From Panulirus ornatus (Eukaryota > Arthropoda > Malacostraca > Decapoda > Palinuridae), in the NCBI RefSeq assembly GCF_036320965.1, contig NC_092250.1, positions 15,975,600 through 16,039,599 on the forward strand: a DNA stretch of 64,000 nucleotides, written 5' to 3'. Positions 55,130-64,000 of the stretch are shown here, one piece after another. A program made the translations under genes and the position numbers. Under the pieces are notes generated by a model that was not told the origin of the DNA, ran no database searches, and worked only from the letters and a program-made list of their open reading frames with translations. Positions within the stretch are counted from its first letter, which is position 1, and every line of letters starts with the position of its first letter.

Positions 55130-55642
55130 ACATCCACACCATCCACTACCCTCCACCCTCACTATCCACTACCCTCCACCCTCATTATCAACTACCCTCC
55201 ACCCTCACTATCCACTACCTTCCACCCGCACTATCCAATACCCTCCACCCTCACTATCCACAACCTTCCACCCTCATCATCCACTACCCTCCACCCTCAT
55301 CATCCACTACCCTCCATCCTCACCATCCACTACCCTCCACCCTCACTATCAACTACCCTCCACTCTCACCATCTACTACCCTCCACCCTCACTATCAACT
55401 ATCTTCCACTCTCACTATCCACTACCTTCCACCCTCATCATCCACTACCCTCCACCCTCATCACCCACTACCCTCCACCCTCATCATCCACTACCCTCCA
55501 CCCTCATCACCCACTACCCTCCACCCTCATCATCCACTACCCTCCAACCTCACTATCCACTACCTTCCACCCTCACCACCCACTACCTTCCACCCTCATC
55601 ATCCCCTACCCTCCACCCTCACCACCCACTACCCTCCACCCA
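55130..55642. repeat. 23-bp minisatellite, about 22 copies
   Basis: The unit is CATCATCCACTACCCTCCACCCT with CACTATCC, CACCACCC and TTCC variants. The long His/Pro-rich plus-strand frame is an artefact. Confidence 0.92.
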
Positions 55643-55694
55643 AATAACGTTCCCCCCTCCGTTTCCTCTTCCACGGATCTTCCTCTTTTTCAAC

Positions 55695-55760
55695 CCTGAC
55701 AACAACAACAACAACAATAACAACAACAACAACAACAATAACATCAAAAACAACAACAAG
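55695..55760. repeat. (CAA)n microsatellite
   Basis: CAACAACAATAA-type imperfect repeat. Confidence 0.9.
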
Positions 55761-55833
55761 GCGGGACCCACAGCCCTGCTGGACGTCCAGGTGCAACATG
55801 AAGACGACAACAAAGGACGCCATCCAGGAAATG

Positions 55834-55838
<5 letters not shown>

Positions 55839-55929
<91 letters not shown>

Positions 55930-55945
55930 GAGGGGGGAGGGGGAG

Positions 55946-56035
<90 letters not shown>

Positions 56036-56051
56036 GAGGGGGGAGGGGGAG

Positions 56052-56106
<55 letters not shown>
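55839..56106. repeat. (AG)n triplicate block with (GACA)n and GGGGGAGG spacers
   Basis: Three AG tracts; the first two each end in (GACA)n and a GAGAGGGGGGAGGGGGAGCG spacer, so a composite unit of about 120 bp has been duplicated. Confidence 0.9.
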
Positions 56107-56107
<1 letters not shown>

Positions 56108-56220
56108 CAATCTTTTTCATTTTTCCTTTTTTTTTTCCTTTTCCATTTTTTTTAGGATGAAGACGTTCCATTGCCAAGCTGATGGTTCCTGGCGTGCAGA
56201 CGGGGTTGTGACAGGAGGAG

Positions 56221-56223
<3 letters not shown>

Positions 56224-56281
<58 letters not shown>
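56224..56281. repeat. (AG)n microsatellite
   Basis: About 58 bp of AG. Confidence 0.95.
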
Positions 56282-56286
<5 letters not shown>

Positions 56287-56424
56287 TAACCAGCCAGCCA
56301 AAAATCGTCAACCACCCATGTCAACAAGGGTCAAAATATCATCCTCCGCTAAGATTATCGAACATCTAGACTAGGAAAAAAAAACTGGCCAGTCAGCTCC
56401 TTGGAAGACAATGGTACTGACTGA

Positions 56425-56610
56425 CACCCTTCCCTTCCCTTTCCATCCCTTTCCTTCCTCTCCCCTCCCTTCCCTTCCCCTCACCTCCCTTCCCTTCCCT
56501 TTCCCTCCCTTTCCTTCCCCTCCCATCCCTTCCCTTCCCCAACCCTCCCTTCCCTTTCCCTCCCTTCCCTTCCCTTCCCCTTCCCTTCCCTTCCCCTCCC
56601 TTCCCTTCTG
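56425..56610. repeat. (CCCTT)n-like homopyrimidine tract
   Basis: CCCTTCCCTT with CC and TCC variants; few purines in about 185 bp. Confidence 0.9.
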
Positions 56611-56814
56611 TACGATGACCTGGCCTTTGACCTCTGACCCACCCACGACCCACACCCCCTCCAACCCTCTCCTCTCGACTCTCAAGTAAAAATGCTAAAG
56701 CCAGAACCACCAATTCGAAGATGGGACAGACCTAACGAGGCAGTTTTCCCTTAACAACCACAAGCGTTGTGAGCAGTGAACCGTCTTCGCTACATTTCAT
56801 CCATCGCCTGAAGT

Positions 56815-56940
56815 ATCCTGTATTTCATCACACGCCTGAAATATCCTGTATTTCATCACACGCCTGAAATATCCTGTATTTCATCACACGCCTGAAATAT
56901 CCTGTATTTCATCACACACCTGAAATATCCTGTATTTCAT
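56815..56940. repeat. 28-bp tandem repeat, about five copies
   Basis: The unit contains TATCCTGTATTTCATCACAC and GCCTGAAA. Confidence 0.92.
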
Positions 56941-57137
56941 ATGAAACAGCACGAGAACGACCCGTTCAGCACAGCACAAGGGAACTGCCATTTAAAAGTG
57001 AAACCTTGTGAGGAGGAACATGTCACATGTTATTGTTTTTTTGTTTGTTTGTTTGTTTCTCGTACCACTACATCAACATTTCTCTTTGTCTATTCGCTGC
57101 TACGTCTCTTGTCATGGGGTGATGAGGGAGACTGCCT

Positions 57138-57256
57138 CTCCCCTCCTCCTCCTCCTCCTCTTCCCCCTCCTGCTCCTCCTCCTCTTCCCCCTCCTCCTCC
57201 TCCTCCTGCTCCTCCTCCTCCTGCTCCTCCTCCTCTTCCCCCTCCTCCTCCTCCCG
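57138..57256. repeat. (CTC)n imperfect tract
   Basis: CTCCTCCTC interrupted by TTCCCC and CTG. Confidence 0.9.
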
Positions 57257-57358
57257 CGCCGCCAGACACGCACGCTACGCCCGGGTGTGTGAGCGCTTCG
57301 GTATGCAGCAGGATGAAACATGTCGCATCTGGACGCCTGGCGGCCCTCCCTCCCACCC

Positions 57359-57399
<41 letters not shown>
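57359..57399. repeat. (CT)n microsatellite
   Basis: About 40 bp of CT. Confidence 0.95.
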
Positions 57400-57449
57400 G
57401 CCCCGCCGGTGGCTAAGGACGCCCGGCGCCCATTCCAACCCTGGCTATG

Positions 57450-57450
<1 letters not shown>

Positions 57451-57511
<61 letters not shown>

Positions 57512-57512
57512 T
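57451..57512. repeat. (AC)n microsatellite
   Basis: AC tract with one AAAC break. Confidence 0.95.
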
Positions 57513-57544
57513 ACACGAGACCTCCCTAATCACTCCTCCCCAAA

Positions 57545-57722
57545 CACCCTTCACCGTCACCCCTTCCCCAAGCACCCATCACCTTCACCCCTTCCCCCAA
57601 GCACCCATCACAGTCATCCCTTCCCCCAAGCACCCATCACCGTCACCCCTTCCCCAAGCACCCATCACCGTCACCCCTTCACCAAGCACCCATCACCGCC
57701 ACCCCTTCTCTAAGCACCCATC
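57545..57722. repeat. About 28-bp tandem repeat, six copies
   Basis: The unit contains CACCCCTTCCCCAAGCACCC and ATCACCGT. Confidence 0.9.
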
Positions 57723-57759
57723 AACGTCATGTGTGCTACCTGTGGCTCGAGATCCAAGA

Positions 57760-57782
57760 CACACACACACACACACACACAC
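57760..57782. repeat. (AC)n microsatellite
   Basis: Short AC tract. Confidence 0.85.
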
Positions 57783-58159
57783 GCCGGATACTCAAAGTCC
57801 GAAACCCAATCCATTTCTGGATCACAGATTGGAACCCCCAATCCTCAGTCTTGGATAATCACTTACCATCACCTTCTGCCCGTTTAAATCACCCATTTAC
57901 CCCTGTGTGACGAACACGCAGAACCAATACGAATGGGACGAAGGGAATCGTCCATATCATCACGGCGTCGAACCCTGGACAACAGGCATGTACGTCGAGG
58001 GTAATAACCAAATAGCCAACCCGACCCCTAACCTCACCCCCTCAAGCCCTAACTGCGCATCCCATCTACTCCATCGACATCATCCAAAATTCAGGGTCTT
58101 CGATGTCATATAAAAATGGCTCATGTTAGGTAAAACTGCCAAAATAAAGACACTAGGAG

Positions 58160-58162
<3 letters not shown>

Positions 58163-58232
<70 letters not shown>

Positions 58233-58276
58233 GGTGCCCTCGTAGAGGGAGAGAGAGAGAGAGGTGCAGGTGCCCT

Positions 58277-58359
<83 letters not shown>

Positions 58360-58370
58360 GGGGGGGGAAT
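58163..58370. repeat. (AG)n tracts separated by GTGCAGGTGCCCTC units, then poly-G
   Basis: AG tracts at 58163-58228, 58248-58262 and 58280-58349; the spacer GTGCAGGTGCCCTC (with TGCAGG) occurs twice. An 18-base G run follows. Confidence 0.92.
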
Positions 58371-58589
58371 GCCGTCGTGTTTCCTCCATCCCTCACCACC
58401 AGGCCACGCCACCTGGAGGCGGAGTTCCCCCCCCCCCAACGCTCCTCCTCCTCCTCTGCACGTACGTACGTGCGTGTGTTAACACCTGCCCCACCACCCC
58501 ACCCCTACCCCCCCACAACCCCCATCATCATCCCCCCCTAAGACACAAGGGACTATACATATTATCATCCATTCCCCCCCAACCCCCAT

Positions 58590-58795
58590 TTCTTTAAAGG
58601 TCCCTCAATGAGATCACCCATGGGTCCCCATTCCCCAATCCCCATTTTTAAAAGCCGTCGATGAGGTCACCCTTGGGCCCCCATTCCCCCATGCCCATTT
58701 TTTCAAAGGCCCTCAATGGTCACCCTTGGGTCCCCATTCCCCCATCCCCATTTTCGTAAAGGTCCTCAATGGGGTCACCCTTGGGTTCCTATTGG
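58590..58795. repeat. About 50-bp tandem repeat, four copies
   Basis: The unit contains GGTCACCCTTGGGTCCCCAT, TCCCCCATCCCCATTTT and AAAGGTCCTCAATG. Confidence 0.85.
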
Positions 58796-58864
58796 AGCTC
58801 ATTTTTCGGGTCCAGAGAGACCAATTATCATTGTGGGGGGGGGGGGGGCTCGTGACTTTTCTTT

Positions 58865-59015
58865 AGGCCCTCTCGAACCATCCTTCGTACCAAATGAGAC
58901 CCACCAAATTTTCGGGCCCTCTCGAACCATCCTTCGTACCCAAAGAGACCCACCAAATTTTCAGGCCCTCTCGAACCATCCTTCGTACCCACAGACCCAC
59001 CAAATTTTTCAGTCC
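58865..59015. repeat. 49-bp tandem repeat, three copies
   Basis: The unit contains GGCCCTCTCGAACCATCCTT, CGTACCCAAAGAGACCCACC and AAATTTTC. Confidence 0.9.
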
Positions 59016-59019
59016 CTTT

Positions 59020-59409
59020 GAAGCCCCTTTTTCTCATACTCACTGACACACTCAGACCCCATCCACACTTGGCAAAATCTACTTAAAATACAAGCAACAT
59101 CAATTCTACAATTCTACAAGATCCATACATAGGTCTACAATCACTATGGATCTTAAAATACGAATGTTAATGTCTTCAGATTCGGAAAAAAAAGAAAGGA
59201 ATATTCACACACAAAATTGTCTCTCTATGAAACCCATTTCTTTCAGTCCCCAATGATCGAAATTCAAGAAAAAAGACTTTAATTTAAGGGTCGTTTTAAT
59301 TACTTTAACTTTAGGGTCGTTTTAGGGACTTTTCAGGCTTGAGTTCCCTCCCTAACCACCCCCACCCCTCCTCGCCACCTTGAGTAAAACAGTATAATCA
59401 GATATATCA

Positions 59410-59410
<1 letters not shown>
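59020..59410. other. Non-repetitive DNA, no gene recognised
   Basis: AT-rich, no signal. Confidence 0.4.

Positions 59411-59411
<1 letters not shown>

Positions 59412-59484
<73 letters not shown>
59412..59484. repeat. (TA)n microsatellite
   Basis: About 72 bp of TA. Confidence 0.95.
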
Positions 59485-59485
<1 letters not shown>

Positions 59486-59609
59486 TTCAGGGTAGCTGAC
59501 AGGCCGGGTTACTGAGAAAATACACGGGGCAAGACAATGGCATGTGGAATGTTAATTGCCTCTTGTCTTCATTATCATGTTGGTCGTAATTACCTGATCC
59601 CTAATGAGG

Positions 59610-59832
59610 AAAGTTACTACCCTCATTGTCTCGCGTGCGTCGTACAGGGCGACTTGAAATAGGGGGCGATAACAGGAGGTGGGGGGGGGAGGGGTGTGGC
59701 ATGGAGGAAAGCCTCCCTTCCTGTATTATATCATTCCTTGAAACGCGAGAAAAGGGGAAGGCGGCAAGCGAGGGAGGTGTCCTGTTCCCGGCGCTACCAC
59801 GCCCAGGCGGGAAAGTCACGATGACGTAAGAC
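59610..59832 (+). mobile_element. Old, diverged poly-T-form GCGGG-core element
   Basis: TCGTACAGGGCGACTTGAAA, then GGCGGCAAGCGAGGGAGGTG, CGGCGCTACCACGCCCAGGC and GGGAAAGTCACGATGACG follow the order of the 44-kb copy with many substitutions. Confidence 0.4.
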
Positions 59833-60020
59833 AGACGGACGGACGGACGGACCCGACGGTACGTGATGACGTAGACAGACAGATGGACGGACGGACGGAC
59901 CCGCAGACAGACGGACGGACGGAGGTACCCGCAGACAGACGGACGGACGGACGGACACGACAGTACGTGATGATGTAGACAGACAGACGGACGGACGGAC
60001 CCGACAGTATGTGATGACGT
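59830..60020. repeat. (GGAC)n/(CAGA)n repeat with 'CAGTACGTGATGACGTA' spacers
   Basis: GACGGACGGACGGAC tracts are joined by GACAGTACGTGATGA-type spacers, about three to four composite units. Confidence 0.88.
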
Positions 60021-60138
60021 AACAGGATCCCTCGGGACCTGGCCAGTGTTGCCAACAAAGTCTTGAGAAGCAACAGGGTGCCCGGGGGACGAAGCAGTGT
60101 TGCCATCAACACTCGGATGCCGTGGCTGAACCCTGGTT

Positions 60139-60177
60139 ACACACACACACACACACACACACCTCGGTTAGCAAGGG

Positions 60178-60230
<53 letters not shown>

Positions 60231-60303
60231 GGGGGGGGGGGGCAGCAACATCGAGGATTCGAACCGGGGACTTGCCAATGGCAACTCCGCAAACCATTGC
60301 ATA

Positions 60304-60361
<58 letters not shown>
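60139..60361. repeat. (AC)n, (GT)n, (GT)n cluster
   Basis: AC at 60139-60163, GT at 60179-60228, GT at 60306-60361; the first two could pair. Confidence 0.93.
60235..60302 (-). repeat. tRNA-like remnant between two (GT)n tracts
   Basis: Minus strand reads CCCCGGTTCGAATCCTCGAT, a T-arm-like sequence, preceded by GGAGTTGCCATTGGCAAGTC which can form an anticodon-arm-like stem (GCCA/TGGC). The D-arm side is poor. Confidence 0.35.
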
Positions 60362-60363
<2 letters not shown>

Positions 60364-60504
60364 TATACAGTCTCTTCCACAAACTCCCACAAACGCAGAA
60401 AGAAAGCCGTGATATACCCCCTTAAATCAACCATGGGGGGAAAAAAGGCAAAAAAAAAAAACTACTTTTAAACTCTTCGTAAAGTTGGCGGAACTCGCCC
60501 ACTC

Positions 60505-60710
60505 TCATATGGCCAGAGAGACAGAGTGATAAACAGACCCCTAACCGAAGTTGCAGAGAGACAGTGATACACAGAACCCCCCTCAGCCCAAGTTACAGAG
60601 AGACAGAGTGATACGCAGACCACCCCTAACCCAAGTTGCAGAGAGACAGTGATACGCAGACCACCCCTCAGCCCAAGTTGCAGAGAGACAGAGTGATACA
60701 CAGACCCCCA
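60505..60710. repeat. About 40-bp tandem repeat, five copies
   Basis: The unit contains AGTTGCAGAGAGACAGAGTG and ATACGCAGACCACCCCTAA. Confidence 0.88.
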
Positions 60711-60894
60711 GCCCATTTAGCCAGTAAGAGCTGAACGGACCCATATTCAAATAAGAAGATATTTTGACATAACATGAATACATGCGACCCTCACAGCTTC
60801 AAACTTCTCTGGGCCACGACGGCGGGACCTCTGACCAAGGCCTCATATTCAAAGGATATCGTGTCAAACGCCTTAGATATTTTTTGTTTTACAC

Positions 60895-61135
60895 CCTAGA
60901 GTCGTACCGTCGTGGTCGAGGGTCGTACTGTCGTGGTCGAGGGTCGTACCGTCGTGGTCGAGGGTCGTACCGTCGAGATCAAGGGTCGTACCGTCGTGCT
61001 CAAGGGTGGTACCGTCGTGCTCGTGTGTCGTAACGTCGTGCGCGAGGGTCGTATCGTCGTGCTCGTGTGTCGTACCGTCGTGCTCTAGGGTCGTACCGTC
61101 GTGCTCGTGTGTCGTACCGTCGTGCTCAAGGACGC
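60895..61135 (-). repeat. 21-bp minisatellite, reverse orientation, about eleven units
   Basis: GAGGGTCGTACCGTCGTGGTC units, with CGTGTGTCGTACCGTCG variants toward the right. Confidence 0.93.
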
Positions 61136-61429
61136 AGAGGTGTTCTTTAGGCATGTAAATATGGATGAGTTAAAAGGCCGGGTGGCCACTCCCTACAGAC
61201 GTGTTCCAAATACAGACAAGGGCATCCCACTCAAAAGTCTTCCACGGTCGAAAACCGTGAGTAATCGCAAGGGGCACTTCACACCTATCCACGTACACTA
61301 TACATATTTACCCCAGCACTGTGCAATGCATGAACAGGTGAGAGGGTGGAATGTCGGGGTGGGGGTAGTGGGTGGGTGGGGAATTGCAAGGTGCTACCAT
61401 CTAACTCCCCCAAGCAAAACTGGAGCGAC

Positions 61430-61432
<3 letters not shown>
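61136..61432. other. Non-repetitive DNA, no gene recognised
   Basis: No gene or array seen. Confidence 0.4.

Positions 61433-61433
<1 letters not shown>

Positions 61434-61510
<77 letters not shown>
61434..61510. repeat. (AG)n microsatellite
   Basis: About 76 bp of AG. Confidence 0.95.
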
Positions 61511-61513
<3 letters not shown>

Positions 61514-61978
61514 GACCATCTACTCCTACAGAGACGGAGGAGGAAGGTGTATACCTCACGCGTCATCACCACCACCAACACCAGCTCACGAGGGGGACGA
61601 CATTCGCACGAAGGATGGCGTCCACCCTAAGATGTCCTAGGATAGGATTGGCTCCAGGGGCATCAGCAGCCTCGCTGGATACAAGAAGGAGGGAGGGAGG
61701 AAGGAGAGAGGAGACGACACACCGGGAGGGGACGATGGAGAAGACTTGACTGATCGCCAAGCCGGACAGACAGATAGACAGACAGACATAGCCTGGTGGT
61801 GACTCCTTACTACGCCTTGCGCTTCCTAGAGACTATGAACTCCCTGAGTCTCGTAACTCCCTTGAGTAACTCCCTTGAGTGTCGTGAAGAGGTCGCAAAC
61901 ACGAACGACTCGTAGGCTCGGCCGTCTTCGCCGATCCGAGCGGCGCCCGGGCACCCGACGCCCGGACTGTCGCAAATG
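61511..61978. other. Non-repetitive DNA, no gene recognised
   Basis: Includes a (CAGA)n patch at 61768-61790. Confidence 0.4.
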
Positions 61979-61979
61979 A

Positions 61980-62130
61980 CCCTTCCCTAACCCGTGGACA
62001 GACCCTTGTCTTAACCCATGGACAGACCCTGTCTTAATCCGCGGACAGACCCTTCCCTAACCCGTGGACAGACCCTATCTTAACCCGTGGACAGACCCTG
62101 TCTTAACCCGTGGACAGACCCTGACAGACA
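61980..62130. repeat. About 24-bp tandem repeat, six to seven copies
   Basis: The unit contains AACCCGTGGACAGACCCT and TGTCTT or TCCCT. Confidence 0.9.
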
Positions 62131-62755
62131 GAGTAGAACTGACCTGCCTCAAGCAAGATTCTGGTCATCTGGACACAGGGAAGGTGAGGTGGAGGGGGTG
62201 CGCGCGGAGGGGGAGGAGGAAGACGAGTATAATACACCTTCGTCGGCAGCAGCGGCGGGGGATTGAGAGAGGGGGTGTGCGGGTGGTTGGGGAATCAGTG
62301 GGGCAACTAGGAGGGGGAAAACGGTATTGTGACCTAACGCCTTAACCCCAAGGTAGGTCGGGATGGGGTGTGGGGGAGCAGAGGGGTTGTGGTGTGAGCT
62401 CGGGTCGAAGGAGTTGGAGGAGGAGGAGGAGGAGGAGAAGGGTATGTGTGTGTGTGTGTGGGACCGGAGGAGGCGAGATCCTGCTGGTGACTCACACACC
62501 TTTCGCCACACCACCAGCCTCTCCCATCCTCCTCCTCCCCTTTGATATCCTCCCCCACCACAATGACCGAGCCATCAACCCCTTACATACGACGCCTCAG
62601 TGTCCTACATAACACGACGACCCCAGCCCTTCTCAACCCCACACACCCACACACACACACACACACTTTACAATTTCATCATGCACACAGCGCCTCGTCC
62701 TCCCCCACCCACCTCGCATGACCATGGCTCCACCGACCGCTCTTATAACGTCGAC
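62130..62755. other. Non-repetitive DNA with short microsatellites
   Basis: GGA tract near 62415, GT near 62448, AC near 62640-62667; no gene recognised. Confidence 0.4.
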
Positions 62756-62757
62756 AC

Positions 62758-62760
<3 letters not shown>

Positions 62761-62805
<45 letters not shown>
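62761..62805. repeat. (CT)n microsatellite
   Basis: About 44 bp of CT. Confidence 0.95.
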
Positions 62806-62807
<2 letters not shown>

Positions 62808-62965
62808 CGCCTCACACCTGCTCCTCACAGTCACGCAGGAGCCTCACATTACACCTTAACCCTCCCACATACATGCATACATACCCGTAACTCACATCGG
62901 TGCTACGAACCCACACCTGTTCCTCACACCTGTGTTTCAAGCATGCATGTAACACGTGTGGGTTG

Positions 62966-62969
<4 letters not shown>

Positions 62970-63012
<43 letters not shown>
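62970..63012. repeat. (TA)n microsatellite
   Basis: TA tract at the left edge of the tRNA-like inverted pair. Confidence 0.95.
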
Positions 63013-63014
<2 letters not shown>

Positions 63015-63083
63015 CTCTAACAGCCAGGATCGAACCCGGGACCCCTGTGTAACAGGCGTGAATGCTACCGCTAGGCTATGGGC
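63013..63083 (-). repeat. tRNA-like sequence, left member of an inverted pair
   Basis: Minus strand: CCTAGCGGTAGCATTCACG (A-box-like), CCTGTTACACAGG (anticodon-arm-like; TAC in the loop would be a valine anticodon), GTCCCGGGTTCGATCCTGGC (B box). T-stem pairing is imperfect, so this looks tRNA-derived, not a working tRNA. Confidence 0.45.
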
Positions 63084-63106
63084 CTGGCTAGGTAGGTACG
63101 TTAGGT

Positions 63107-63176
63107 TAGACCTAGCGGTAGCATTCCCGACTGTTACACACAGGGTCCCGAGTTCGATCCTGGCTGTTGGAGGTTT
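63107..63176 (+). repeat. tRNA-like sequence, right member of an inverted pair
   Basis: Plus strand repeats the same order: CCTAGCGGTAGCATTCCCG, ACTGTTACACACAGG, GTCCCGAGTTCGATCCTGGC. About 24 bp (including TTAGGTTAG) separate it from its inverted partner. Confidence 0.45.
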
Positions 63177-63219
63177 GTATGTTCTATGTGGGTGCGCCTT
63201 CCTATGCACTTTGTTCGTG

Positions 63220-63223
<4 letters not shown>

Positions 63224-63286
<63 letters not shown>
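63224..63286. repeat. (TA)n microsatellite
   Basis: TA tract running into ATTCCTATGAG, the end of the left foldback arm. Confidence 0.95.
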
Positions 63287-63638
<352 letters not shown>

Positions 63639-63704
63639 GACACCATACAAACATCCTACATTTGTATACACACGAGTCCTCTATAACACAATACAAATGT
63701 TTTC

Positions 63705-64000
63705 TGACCGGTACGACCCTTAAGCACGACGCTACGACCCTTAAGCACGACGGTACGACCCTTAAGCACGACGGTACGACCCTTAAGCACGACGCTACGA
63801 CCCTTAAGCACGACGGTGCGACCCTTAAGCACGACGGTACGACCCTTAAGCACGACGCTACGACCCTTAAGCACGACGGTGCGACCCTTAAGCACGACGG
63901 TACGACCCTTAAGCACGACGGTACAACCCTTAAGCACGACGGGACGACCCTTAAGCACAAAGGTACGACCCTCGAGCACGCCCGTACGACCCCTGAGCAC
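63705..64000 (+). repeat. 21-bp minisatellite, forward orientation, runs off the window
   Basis: About 14 units of CTTAAGCACGACGGTACGACC. Variants GCTACG and GGTGCG recur in a three- to four-unit order. Confidence 0.95.

Overview
The window looks like non-coding, repeat-saturated DNA from a large arthropod genome, most likely a decapod crustacean. This is an inference from three things: the extreme density of (TA)n, (CA)n and (CT)n tracts; many minisatellites; and dispersed families with the cores 'AGTGCACTTGGGAACTT' and 'CTACCTCGCTAACGCGGG', which I associate with decapod genomes. There is no bacterial-style gene organisation, no rRNA and no CRISPR. Almost every long reading frame here is a translation of a tandem repeat.

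The one convincing coding signal is a pair of tiny genes on the minus strand. Each is exactly 33 codons plus TAG, 15.3 kb apart: 46127-46228 (upstream) and 30679-30780 (downstream). They match at 14 of 33 residues with no gap. They share the start MLxxGxE, an Asn-Tyr-Leu at the membrane entry, and one hydrophobic helix with an Ile-Leu-Trp near its end. Seven of the eleven identical residues that have synonymous codons use different codons. Each stop is followed within 4 or 20 bases by a plausible splice donor, and the downstream ORF sits directly behind a pyrimidine-rich splice acceptor. The layout and the '(F/A)xN(Y/F)' motif before the membrane helix recall SERCA-regulating micropeptides (phospholamban, sarcolipin, insect sarcolamban). 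Insect sarcolamban also comes as two paralogous small ORFs at one locus. I propose a sarcolamban-like two-peptide locus whose 15-kb intron is filled with repeats.

Layout. 0-10 kb: microsatellites, several minisatellites, remnants of dispersed elements and a CpG-rich block at 7.4-8.1 kb with a weak promoter candidate. 10.4-13.6 kb: three stacked arrays (24-bp unit, a 1-kb (TG)n tract, 11-bp unit). 13.7-29 kb: more short arrays, dispersed elements and some unique DNA. 29-31 kb: exon of the downstream micropeptide. 31-46 kb: the inferred intron, with a 21-bp minisatellite in both orientations, a 43-bp CpG-rich array, a 40-bp array, a (TAA)n/(GAA)n block and a foldback palindrome. 46.1-48.4 kb: exon of the upstream micropeptide and its 5' flank. 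48.6-64 kb: another foldback palindrome, a 31-copy 30-bp array, 19-, 23- and 28-bp arrays, a tRNA-like inverted pair and a third foldback next to a further block of the 21-bp minisatellite.

Coordinates of repeat arrays are read by eye and may be off by some bases at the ends.
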